The position numbers and the translations under genes were made by a program. Shown here piece after piece: positions 1 through 16,704 of a DNA stretch of 64,000 nt. The notes beneath the pieces are model-generated. The model was not told the origin of the DNA, did not search any database, and was given only the letters and a program-made list of their open reading frames with translations. Location of the stretch: the NCBI GenBank assembly GCA_037389465.1, contig JAZARR010000069.1, positions 491,501 to 555,500 on the forward strand, given 5' to 3'. Numbering within the stretch: position 1 is the stretch's first letter; every line of letters begins with the position of its first letter. The stretch is from Baylisascaris procyonis. Taxonomy: Eukaryota > Nematoda > Chromadorea > Rhabditida > Ascarididae.

Positions 1-1314
1 GTACTGCTTGAGGTGCAGTCCAGTTGAAAATTGTCATCGAAAACGGCGAACCAATTCTAAAATTAAAATACGACGTTATTTATCCACCTTAAAGAGTGAA
101 TATTTGTGAGAGCAGCTTTCGCATTTGTGTCTACTAGAAGAAACGTCTTCGATACAATAAAAAATACTTTTTGATAGAATAAACTTAATTAAAGCACTCA
201 ACTTGCTGCACTTTTCGAAATATCTCATTTAAAAGACCGTTGAATAAGCAAATCATCATCGTTGTTTATGCGGTCATCATGACGTTGATTATTCTAATAC
301 TCTTTTTCCTCCTCTCTCTCTCTGTCTTTAGAAAAAAGACTGTTCTGTTTGCGAAATCAAAAAAAAAAAAAAAAATTAAAAACGGTTTCTATAACACTAT
401 TACTCCGTTCGTTAACGGCTAAGTACTACCTACTTCTCGCGAACTGTTAACTACATGATGATAGTGCTTAAGGATATAATGATATAATTATTCAGTTACA
501 CATATTGCTTTACGGCCATCAAAATTAATTTCATTCCCATATTCTATGAAATAAAAGAACGGATTATCTCTCCAACGATGCAACACCTTGCTATTATTTG
601 TTGTTGAAGCATAACAGTAGGGTGATATTACTCACTACTCAAGTACTGCTAAATTATTGAAATTATCTCTCCGAAAACAGCTTTCCATCCTACTTCCTGA
701 AATACTATTAGCGTTAAAAGTATTCGGTGAGAGATCTTCAGGCTAGCAACGGAAATCTAATTGCATACGTACGGTTGAAGAAACCACTCAAAGTTCGATG
801 AGAGAAAAGTACACAAAAAAACGAAGGTGAATTATGGGCAGTTGGAGCTTGATTGTTTCCTACTCGCTATTAAAATATTCAGAGAAATAACAAGTTTTAG
901 AATTAACGAATTAAACGGCTTACGTTTCCAGATTCGTAAAGACACACATTTGTGCGAATCTCGTACAAATGCAAATAAATGCAGCAACTCTATCGAATTT
1001 CGGAATCACTGAGAAACGTTGCGTACTTTCTGCAATTACACTTCAATATTGAATCATTCACCGGCTGAATTAGCTAGTGTCAAGAAAATACAGCAATTGT
1101 CCTCGTTATACCAGCCGCTTTTCAAGCATTACCTTGTAAGAAATAAAAGAATGATGCCAAGCTCAGGTTTTTTAAAGAGAATCGGAAAAAAATGTTGCAA
1201 TGTTCTAAAAATACGAATTTTTAACAGCTTAAGTAAGCGAACATTTCTCTCTTATCTTAATATCACTATCAAGCAACCAAGTCGACCACTCGATGCCTCA
1301 AAACACTGACATAC
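1..1314. other. AT-rich stretch without recognised coding sequence
   Basis: Short open frames occur on both strands, but none has family motifs or believable splice sites. The remaining six membrane segments of the neighbouring MFS gene should lie on this side. I could not find them here, so they are probably beyond the left edge or too diverged to see by eye. A T/C-rich run and an A-run lie at about 300-375. Confidence 0.4.
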
Positions 1315-5904
<4,590 letters not shown>

Positions 5905-8900
5905 ATAGAAATCTGAGATCTATAAGCATATCTTTCAAATAATGGGAATTCTATAAAAAATCGGTAATTACTTCCCCTTCCAATTTATTCGTTTCCTGAG
6001 ATTGCGCACAAAATTATTTATTTGTGACGCGGTTAAGTAATGAAGAGTGGATGAGAAGAGACAGAAAGAGATTGGAAAAACGAATGGAAGCCTTGAAAAT
6101 ATACACTGGAAAAGCGAACATCACAGCTTTTTCACTCCATGTTCATAGAAACTGACAAGTGCTCATACCGTTAATGCTGAATTAATGCCTCTATGCACAC
6201 GTTGCATTGAATTATCATGAACAAAACTGATAATTGTTCAGCCTTCATGAACGATTCCCTGAGAAAATATATAGATAAGAAAAAAAGAAACGAAAACCTC
6301 GATTCATCAGAGAAGGCGTCACGCATTTCGCTCGTTTGTGTTCTTGTTTCGTTTGATTTCGCTGATGATCATATGCTCTATTATATAGAAAAATGAATTA
6401 TTCATCGTGGTGCACACGAATAAATCCTCATTCGTAGTTTGCAAATAGGTGGAAATCACGTGCAACTTTACGGTGTCTACCTAATTCGAAAGGCAATAAA
6501 AATGCCGAATAGAGCAGCAACTGGAAGTGACAAGCGAAACGTAAATTATGCATGCAAAAATGATTGCGGATTATCTGTGCTCATTTTGAGAATTTTGAGA
6601 CAGCAAAGATAAGAAAAGAAACGATTCTTTTGTGCATGATATTCCTTAGCGGATAACTTGTGCTCACACAACTGGCACTGGTCGTTTGATCACAATAACA
6701 ACTGCAAAAAACCTTAAAGAATCATTATTCAGATAAGCACTGAATATCCATCCGAACAAATGAGTGCGGCAGATTTCAAATTTCAATGAATCCTCTATAA
6801 AGATTCCTAGAAGTTTCATTGTCGATAGAATCCTTTGCTGACAGCCGATTTTTTTTTTCTGAGGTAGGAAGAAAGTCTTTCAAGTGCATAAAAGGGAAAG
6901 AAGAGTGAAAAAGTTGGAGGCTAAAACAGGGGGAAATTTCTGCATTTCTCAGATTTCGCGTTAGAGAGGTCTTTGAATAACAGCAGGCTGCGATAAATAG
7001 CGAAACATGCTCATGCCACTGGCCTTCCCTTTCCCTTCTCCGTTTTGTTTTGTATATACAGAAAGAGATACATCACCTCTTTTTAACGGTAACATGAACT
7101 GCGTGTCTCAATGCCTCTGCTTGTTCCGTATTCCGGCTCCTATGTTTGCCACCGGTGATGGATGGCTCTGGCAGAATAGAGTGACTCCGACTCCGGCGGA
7201 GCACGAAATGTTTGGCCCGGACTCCGACTGTGGATTCATAAAAAAGAAATGACATACACCGGCTCCGATTCTCGAAACAAACGGAAGAACTTCACTGATG
7301 CCCATTTGGCACCATTCCATTGAAATCCTTAGGCGAGGCGATATCGATATCGTTCGTAAACGGTTCAAACGAAACGGCTTAACCAGTCCGTTTAATGAGT
7401 TTGCAAAAATTTAGTCTTAGGAAGGATCCTGCATTATCGCAAGTCAACTCCTTGACTGACACTTTTCAACCTAAGGAATTGAGTACTCTTTTCTGGTTTT
7501 GCTTCTGCCTCTTCTTGTAGCTATGCTACATACCAGCCAATAAACAACAGCAGGGGAACAATAAAAACGCATTTCAAGGTACGCAGTAATGCTCTGAGCA
7601 CTCGTTTGTGATCTCTCTCGACGTCCTCAAAGAAATAAAGTCCTCGTTTCCGAACCTTTGCAAAGTTATCCGCATTTTTGTGGGTTTTCATTTCTCATCG
7701 AACAAATGCAAAACCACCTCACTCTGCTGCTATAAAAAAACTGATATGCCACTGCTCAATATTTTTGAAATTTTGCAGAGTGCAGAGGAACATCTTGAAA
7801 AACCCTCCACATGAGCAAACATGAAATGCATTTTAGCAATTTTTCCATCAGACCAACCGGCTACACAAAGCGCCAACCAGTAAAGAATGTACACTGTAGC
7901 GCCATTCATATTCCAATTCACCCGCTCTTATGAATCTTTTGGAGTGATTGATTTTGTTCAGAGTTGGCCAGTAATAAAATTTTACACGATGGATTGTGTA
8001 ATACATGCGATCTCGGGTATTCGAATGTTTCTAACTTCTTGCGAGGATAATGAATCAGTTTGGAATTCGCTAAGGACCACCGACGATATGAATTAGGTAT
8101 TGTATATTTCATAACTTTAACTTCAGTGAGATCAAAGTTGGAACTAGACGTAGATGACTGGACGCTACACGCACATGTATACCTGCATGGATGCAAACAC
8201 ATTGTCGTCCTAATGCACTCACTCTAAAAGTGTGAATTCCCAAAAGCGCATGAAAAGTGGAACCACATCCGAGCAACTAAACGTCGTAAGGTTTGCAATC
8301 GAATAAGCGGGACCCGAAGAGCATCGAAAATGTAGAGATGTTTCTGCAACAAAAATTTATTGATGTAAAATTTCATCGTCGCAAGCAGTTGCTACCTTGA
8401 AAGGTGAGCAAGAAGATTCAGGAAACATAAAGAATTTTGAACAACTTTTTTTTAAAACCGCGCTCAAAAGCGCGGAATTAAGAACGGAATTTTTCCAAGC
8501 ACCCATCTTAAAATGCATCGCAGCTAGATAGAAAAGAACGACTGTGGTAACCGACAAGTCACCATTTTTGGAACGATGTTTGACCCCTATATTTAAATTC
8601 TGCGTGCTTAACAAAAATACTTTTTTTCTTATCCTCCATTGCAATCTATAAAACCCGGTGAAGCGTTCGAAATTTACAGTTTGCGAAAACAAATTTAATA
8701 GATTTAGCTGGTTTTCACTGGCAAGAGTTGAGCATATTCAACTGGCAGACAGTGACTGTCTATCACTATCAACATCGTTGTAATGTAAAATGTACTGAAA
8801 TTCATAGTAAAGTGTGAAAAGTTGAAACAAAAAGATCGCCACGGCAACGATTCACTACTCTTTTAAAATACTCATTTACATTCGATGATAGTAAAAGAGC

Positions 8901-11699
8901 GAAGAAATCTCGGCAAATAAGGCCAATCTCTATCTGCAACAGTTTTCAGAGTAATAGAGCATAAAGTGACAACTATGGAGCTAGTGAGGACATATGGATA
9001 ATTTTTGGTGACATCAACGTAGTGAACTGATCTCACTGCAAAAATTATTCTGCATAGTGACAAATGGTGAGAACATAGAAATGAGGAAGCAATGCTTTCA
9101 ATGGGTTTGGATAATATGGCATTTACACACGGATGGTACATCGCAGCCAACTGCAGAATTTGGATCACTATCAACGAAAGGACCTTAATCCTTACAATCC
9201 ACAGTCTAATGCCACTTCTGTCGCTTCATTAGCTATTGTAAACAACTCTCCAAAACGATAGAGACTGTCATCGAAAAGTTTAACGAAACGAACGTATAAA
9301 AGGTAAAAGTCAAGAAAGCAGCATGTTTTCGCTTCTCAAAGGGAATAACTCCTACGAATGAAGATAAGAAAAAGAAAACGATATGACGGCAATAGCCTCT
9401 GATAAAAACGTCAACAACAATAGAGCAAAAGATTATGTCGAAACATTAGAGGCTACTCGAAAAAATATAAAACGAAAATGCCGTTGAATGTTTCAATTTG
9501 GATTGTTCTCAAATGATAAAATGAAAACGTTTATTACTGGATGAACATTTTTATTGAACATTAAAAGAAACAATGATATTTACCACCCATTTAAGTGACA
9601 ATTCAAAAAATTAGCCCCATACTAAATTGGAAATTTTGTATGCGCTTCAAATTTTGTGGCAGTACCCATACATGTTTACCTTCATTAACACCATCACCCC
9701 AGCAACACGTCACATAGAAATCATTCTTGACGTCTGCATTCTTGTCTTTTTTGCATGGGCTGAAAGGACTCTGGGATTCAAAACGGCGAGAACTAGTGAC
9801 ATAGAACTCAACTTGACTCTTAATAGCTCTCACCTAAAGTGGAGTTGGCTTCTTGATCTTAACTTCTTCCAGAGCAATTAGTTGAATTCGCGGATTCGTC
9901 CTTCAACCCTCGTCACTCGACAAAAATCATGAGGGACTTTAATGAATAATTCTCTCTCTCTAACTCTCTCTCTTGTAGACTACATGGCTGTTACAGAATA
10001 CTACAGACTCCAAATTCACAACTGTAGACCATGAAAATAGATAGGGAAGCGAATGTTTGCAAAAAAGTTGCGAAGACAAGTGTCAAAAGAAGGTTGCAAA
10101 AACGTTACTGAAAACGAGTGTGAAGAAAAGAGCAACCCGTTTATCCATTTGACATTCGATGAGTGCTAAGCTGTCCAATTGCACTGCTTCCTCAACCCCT
10201 CATTAGCATATCTGAGTCAAATGCGCTGCAGCTGTTCGAAATTATCGACTCGAAAGTGTACCTTCACGAGAGTTTAGTAGGCCAAGCTAATTTTATTAAA
10301 ATATTATTAGACGAATATGATAAGTAGCATCTGTTTACCTATGGGGAGCGAATTATTCGCCTAACACAGCGGGGAGGAAATTTATACAAAAACGTTCAAC
10401 CGAGAAGGGTCCATCATGCAAGGCAATTTGAAATCTATGGGGAAGATTTTCACACTCTCTGAAGATGATGCTCAACCACTTACTATCATATTCGCTCAAT
10501 GAGACACCTCGTTGGGAAGAGGAGAGCAGAAATACTAATTAACTGCCTCGTCATCTCGGAAATAAAGAAGTTTCCGCTCATAACGATGACTGCCAGGGAA
10601 ACTACCTATCAGCCAACTGTCACACTTATTAAAAATCTACGAATACTTAGCTATATAGCCCGGGTATCATTGAAGAGCACATGTGGACCAGACTCTGCGA
10701 GCTAACATTGGTCGAGTGTGTGGAACCCCGATCATCCATAGCCTTTTATCCATTTCCTCAGATATATTTATGCTTATATCTGCACTTACACATACACTTA
10801 TATATTTGTGCTAAATATATGTACACTATGCATATTTCCTGCTGTTTTTTGTGGCTTGCAGCAGTCCACTGTTAAGTGCCACAAAACCTGCTGTTTCACC
10901 GATTCATGCAGCACCTCCCGAAGCTATTAACAGAAGCAGCCGAGCTGCTTCAGGTGATATCCGATTTGTGGATTTGTTGGAGCTTTTTGGACGTGGCGAA
11001 CTAGGGTCGAACACATGTGGAAGACTCGAGGCTTAGAAGCTTCGAACATATGTGAACAACGAGGCTGCAAGCGAACGAGCACCTGTATAAAGGCCCGCAT
11101 TTGTGCCTGCACGGATACGTCATACATTCAACTGTGTTTCTGTTTCGCTTGCAACAGCGGTTGCAGTACAGTCGCTGCTAACGGGTCCAACGGACATTGC
11201 GGCGAGGAGTGCCCATCTCCTCCGGGCCAATTCGCAGTTCACCTGTCCCGACCTTCAAAATGTCATCTAAAAGGTACAGCGACAGAAAACCAAAGAACTT
11301 CATCAATTATTAAAACATTTCGCAAACGCGCGATAATTTAAAGAACACCACGAAATAAGACAGAATCCAAACCAGATCGAGCAAGATCACAGAGATAAAA
11401 ATTACTCTTAGACAGTGTTGATTAAAACGAGAATTAACACACACACGCACACATCATACAGCACGGGCTAGAAGCTGGCAGTTGAATTTCTCCTCTTTCG
11501 AATACACACAATCCCCATGGGCATCGAAGTGGGAAGACCATAAAAACCGCCTGAACGCTTCCACGAGGGAGTTTTAAAAATCATATAAGACGAGTCCATT
11601 TGAGAAACGGAATGAAAAACAATCTCAAACAACGGCGCAACACGAAAACCGCTAAAAAACCCTAGAAATCAATGTTTCGTCGAAGCGTCCGCCGAAACT
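5905..11699. other. Intergenic stretch without supported genes
   Basis: About 5.8 kb between the transporter and the 3' end of the chitin-binding giant. All open frames are short and lack recognisable motifs or flanking splice signals. Local low-complexity tracts are a CT run at about 9951-9976 and an AT/TATA-rich stretch at about 10755-10830. A short sequence rich in CTCCGACTCCGG-type words at about 7180-7235 may be part of a dispersed repeat. The missing first exon of the transporter could lie here. Confidence 0.5.
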
Positions 11700-14600
11700 C
11701 TAGTTGATGGGAGAGCACGACTGAACTTCGCTGGGGTAGTCGCACACGTCGAGTGCTGAGTTAAATACGGTCCCGCTTGGGCATCTCATCTTCTCCGGCT
11801 TACTCCAAACGCAACGATAATAAGTCGAACAATCTCGTTGGTCCACGATAAATTCGCCATGCGGATGTTCACGACAATCGACGCCTTCTGGTACTAAAAA
11901 CAGGCACTACACAAAGCGATCTGAAGATTCGATCAGGGAAGAATGAACACCAAAGTTTTCACGCCAGGGAAATCCTTAACCTTTCGCAAAAAAATTGCAC
12001 GACAGCAAATGCAGCTCATGAATCAAACGGGACACATCGCGAGGTAAGGCGAATGCTAAGCACAACAAACCGTCGAAAGTAGTGTCGGACGTTCCTGGAT
12101 CATAGCATCCGGGGACATTAGCTCTGTAATCGCATCCGCCCGAGACCTCGTTGAAGACGAGCCCGTGGATGCACGGCTGGTATTCAAATTGCTCGTTCCC
12201 GAAGCACTAAATTCGGAATAATCATGAATAAACGCAGAGCAAGCGAAAGAACCTTTAAAAAAAACCTATGTGGGTTTCTTAGAATCAATGAACAGAAAAG
12301 CCCACCCCTGCATGAAACAAGGAGAATTACAGTTCCGGTATTAGAAAATCTGTACCAAGAACGCCAAATACTGGGCTCCTTGCCCTCTGCCCCTCTCCTT
12401 ATTCCCTTGATGATCTCAGCAGACGATTAAAATTTCTTCATTCAACTGCACTGATTTCTGCATAAGTTCAAACAAAACCTGAATGATCCTCCTGCAGTCA
12501 GATGGATGACGATACATGCCATCCTCTTTTGCCGTGCAGAACGAGGGAGACCGGCTTACGGCGACACCGGCCCCCTGTCCCATCGCTTCGTGAGTGTTGG
12601 TATTGTATTGACAGTCGGGAATTTCGGAACGAGGAACGCAGGTGTTAGCCGCGGATGAGAATACCTGCGAACTCTTTGAGCAACGATGGCGCACAGGAGA
12701 GCCCTAAAACACAGATGTGGAATTTTATTACAAATCAGCTCCGAGAAACGCTTAGCTTCGGCCCCTTGCTTCTTTATAAGCCAAGGCTTATCACCCTGAC
12801 GCCTGATTTGAAGGTTAACAGCCTTCCCAACCGCCTCGAAATATATTCTAAAATGGCAACATTTAGCTACAATGGCTACAGTGGCTATATTTTCTCAACA
12901 TCGACAAAATGTGAAAAAACATGGAAAAAGTCTCGAAAAACGCGGAAAACCTACACCTCGACATGAGACATACTGACTGCGGCATGGACCCAATGCCTTA
13001 ACTGAACCATCAGCGACACCGACACAGATTATACTTGAATCCGGGTGGGGCGGAGACATCTGCACAGCACTGAGTCCGTTTTCTTGGCCACACTCAACAG
13101 CCGGCACGCAACGAAGCGACGCGTGGTCAAACAAGTGACCTTGTATGCAAAAAGTCTGCAATGGCCAAAAACCTCCACAGCGAAGAAACTTCTGATGCAG
13201 AAATCCAGCAATAGTCCCGCGCTTCATATTTTGCTGGGAGAGGAGGGAGTGAGGTGAAGGGGGGGGGGGGGCGTTGGGCTCACTGTTTTTTTCTCACAAA
13301 TTTTTGCTCAAGTTAAAATGAGAGAACCTGAGCACAGGCGAAAGGTCAGGAAAATTATCGGATCAGCTTCCAAAAAAACTTTTGCAGAAAGAAAATGCTT
13401 CCAGGAATTTGATGACGAGTGGATGATCCCTTTCCTTCTCTCTCCTATCTCTTTCCTCTGCGTAGCTTACTATCTGAGCTCTGCTGATCTCCTCCTAACA
13501 CGAGTTTTCAATCATTAGTGAAAGCAGCATCGCAAAAGATTTGAAGAAAATGCAACAGAAAAGTACGTACATCATGCGCGACGCCCTGCAAGCAAGTCAG
13601 GAAGTCGATTCGGCAAAAACCAAGTGCAACAATCGATGACTCTGAATATACGCAGCGCTCATCGGGGCGTTCAGCCGGTCGAGTGAAAGTCTTCGCTTGT
13701 GCTTCTGCAATCATAAAGTGAATCATAAAATTTCACATGCGCAGGAAAACTGAAACATAAAAAGAGCCTGACCTTGTAACACCATGACTAAAAAGCTAGA
13801 TTCCTGGACTTATTGCGATTTCACTCTAACATAAATCAACGGAACATTAAACTCACCGTGAACTACGCCCATCGTGTGAATCTGTTTACTCGGAGCTGGA
13901 CTGACGAAACCACCGCAAGCAATAACGCGCTCTTTAAAGTCGCAGCCTAACGTGAAGTCGCTATAGACGAGACCTGCTTGACATGTCATTGGGTGAGCGA
14001 TGCCATTTGCACAAATTGTAAAATGCCGTGAACATCCTTCGGAAATCACGCCATCCGCATGCGCAGAGCACTCCAACGACGACACTGAAAGCATTCATCA
14101 TCACCTGAAAACTATCTGCAGTGAGCGGAAACTAAAGTACTTGGTTGTAAGGACTTACAAGCCAACGCCACATGCCAGTCGGTCCTTATTAAAGCAGTTA
14201 CCAGTAACATCTGCACGGTGTCATCAATGCCGACAACAGAAATACCAACGAGAACTACCTGCATGAGCAAAAACAGGTTGCTTAGTGATAAACGTTTGTA
14301 CGATAGATATCTTCGTCGTCTGCGTCTGCTCGTTGTCCATGTGTGTGCTTCCGCAGTCGTTCGTAAACTGCTCATAATCGCATGCGTTCGTTTCCTTGTT
14401 GAACTTCAATGGAACTTGGCAGACAAACCTAGATGAGTGGCCGCCTGAAAGCGACTGCGTGAGTCAGAAAACTTGCTGCAAAAAAAGGGCACCTATTTCT
14501 GAACTTATGCATAAGCACTAACAAGTGAATATCAAAGAGGTTTGCAAACTTTCAATACGCGTTGTGTGCTCGACTGAATCCAGGATATCCTGCGCACCGA

Positions 14601-16704
14601 ACCTGAGCAAATGAAGAAAACCGCAGAGCATCCAATCACGTGGGGTCCATCAGGTAGACTAGTGCAGTCGAAGTCGTCAATCGGCACAGGAAATATTCCA
14701 CTCATCGGCTCCATTCTTTGCTCAGCAGCGTGGGGAGGTGGTTCTGAAAACAAAACGTCTACAAAACGCCTTGGCGATCAACAAATAGGCGTAAAGGACA
14801 CAAATCCTGAGCTGCGCAAATCAACACTGCCCAGTGCTCTGAGGTGTATGGGAAACCCAGCAAACCGTACTAAGTCGCATGTCATCAACCAAAGCAAGAT
14901 CACTTCATGTGCTGACGGTTCAAGACCTGCTCTCTGGCAAATTCCACTGCCATGCATGCCAAGACAGCCAGATTTAATGCTCTCACGAAAAAAGCCTCAA
15001 CAGACTCATACCATTCTCTTGAATAACAGTCGGTGTGGTGAACGACAGTGACGCTGCGGCAGCTTCTACCGCGAAATTGCTGCATTCCTTCGTCGCACTC
15101 GGATGATTGCAAGAGTCAGAAGACTGAAAAACAATAGGAAAATGAATACGGTAGACAAAAACAAATAACCGTGATTCTGTGAACGTGTGCATAGCATAGA
15201 TATGTCGAGCATAGATTCAGGTGAACGCGTGCACGTAAGTTTGGCTTTTTTGAGAATTCCATCTCTTATCGAAGTCACCATCATTATTAGCAGGTTATTA
15301 GACTCTTAGTGAATGTTAATAGAAATGCTAGATAAGTTGCCAAAGCATGTATGCACTTCCAGTATAACGACTTGAGATCGTCCTTGCATATTAAGTATTC
15401 GCAAGTCCCTTGTTCAAAACTTGAAGCTACTGGATACACTCACCTTGTCAAAAACCAATCCAGGCTGGCAGCTGTACACATATGCATTTCCTCCAGAGCA
15501 TTTCACAAAGGATGAAGAACATCCCAGTGATATCGCATCGTCACGCTCACAGTCCAATTTTGGCAATGCAGTCGGTATTTGCGATGGGGACGATAAGTAC
15601 GCCAGCTCCCCTAAAATGTTACTCATCTGACTCACGCCCGAGTCGCGAAAACGAGGAAAAACATCAGCGGGACGCCGAAACATCCTGGTTGAGATTAGGA
15701 ATTCGCGGCAAGAAAAGGCAACATTACATCGCTACTTAAAGCAATGAAACCAACTGTCGGGTTGAAACCGAGTTCCATGGATAGTTGTTTGGCAGTTCGG
15801 AATATTCTGCTGGTGGTCGCATTGTTTCTTTGCGGGGTTGTAGAAGAGTCCGGAGGAGCAGGAGCGAATAACTGCTTTATGGGATACGCAAGCGACAAAG
15901 CGTGGGAAACAATCCAGCATTGCGTATGTCCCTTCCGGCAGAGTGTCGCAAGGAAAATCTGAATGCAGTGGACACCATACGACGAGCAGTACAAGCAATC
16001 CATAAGAAAAGGAATCTGAACAAGACGGCAATGCATTTCCTTGCTTACGCACGAATAAGTCTTACGATGTGGCAAGAAATTGTAATGCCGTAAACCAACA
16101 GCGAGAAAAAGGAAGCGTGTACCTCTGCTTAATGGAATGAGCGATTAATGGACTATACTATTCTGAAAGATCGGGCAAATCTCATTGCAATTGCAATGTA
16201 CCATCCGCATTACCACTCGCCACAATGAATTTTTCCTCAGCGAGCTGAAACTGAGCTAGAGCATGTACCACTTCTTAGTCCCTCTTCCCGCCACCGGAAA
16301 AAAACAGCTCAGCTATGAAATCTCGCAAACCTTGTGGTGAGAGTTCGACTTTGTTGACGCATGCAGAGGCCAGTAAGCATTGGCCCGAATTCCCATCGAA
16401 AACTTCTCCAATTGGACATTCCCCCCGTACTGCCTCATCCTGAAACTTTTTTTCTGAAGAGGCGATTCGCAGTGAAACATCACAGTGAATCACATAATTA
16501 GCAGTATAATCGCAATGAGGCTATGAAGTTATCGGATAAAAAAGGGTGACGGCTGCAATATTCCCGACATATTACCTCGTCTCTACATACGACGAAATCT
16601 TGTCGACAGGATCCCAAAGCCACTTTCACGCCAGGGCTCACCCCATGGCACAGGTACGATAGTATCCTCTCCGGCTCCAGCCTATGGGAGAATAGACGCA
16701 TTTC
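11700..16704 (-). other. Giant protein, C-terminal domains 41-49
   Basis: Exons: 16576-16704, 16331-16439, about 15755-15958, 15444-15610, 15012-15123, 14603-14743, 14259-14444, 13857-14084, 13571-13704, 12955-13191, 12479-12703, 12071-12206, 11700-11893. Domains begin LCHGVSPGVKVALGSC (41), PCDTLPEGTYAMLDC (42), DCERDDAISLGC (43), DCTSLPDGPHVIGC (44), ECSAHADGVISEGC (45), RCVYSESSIVALGFC (46), ICVGVADGSVKALGPC (47), FCTAKEDGMYRHPSDC (48) and DCREHPHGEFIVDQRDC (49). Most are split between the third and fourth cysteines. Exons 12955-13191 and 12479-12703 each carry the end of one domain and the start of the next. Domain 49 is in the last exon and the protein ends four residues or so after its final cysteine. 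Confidence 0.85.

Noticed and set aside
7007..7368. Overlapping short open frames on both strands around 7.0-7.4 kb
   Set aside because: Both strands are equally open, there are no splice sites or motifs, and the sequence looks like a piece of dispersed repeat.
8872..9174. Minus frame of 100 codons resembling a membrane protein fragment
   Set aside because: Only loosely hydrophobic; no conserved receptor motif and no flanking exons were found.
14611..15051. 146-codon plus-strand open frame
   Set aside because: It is the complement of exons of domains 43 and 44, which have clear CBM14 cysteines and splice sites on the minus strand.
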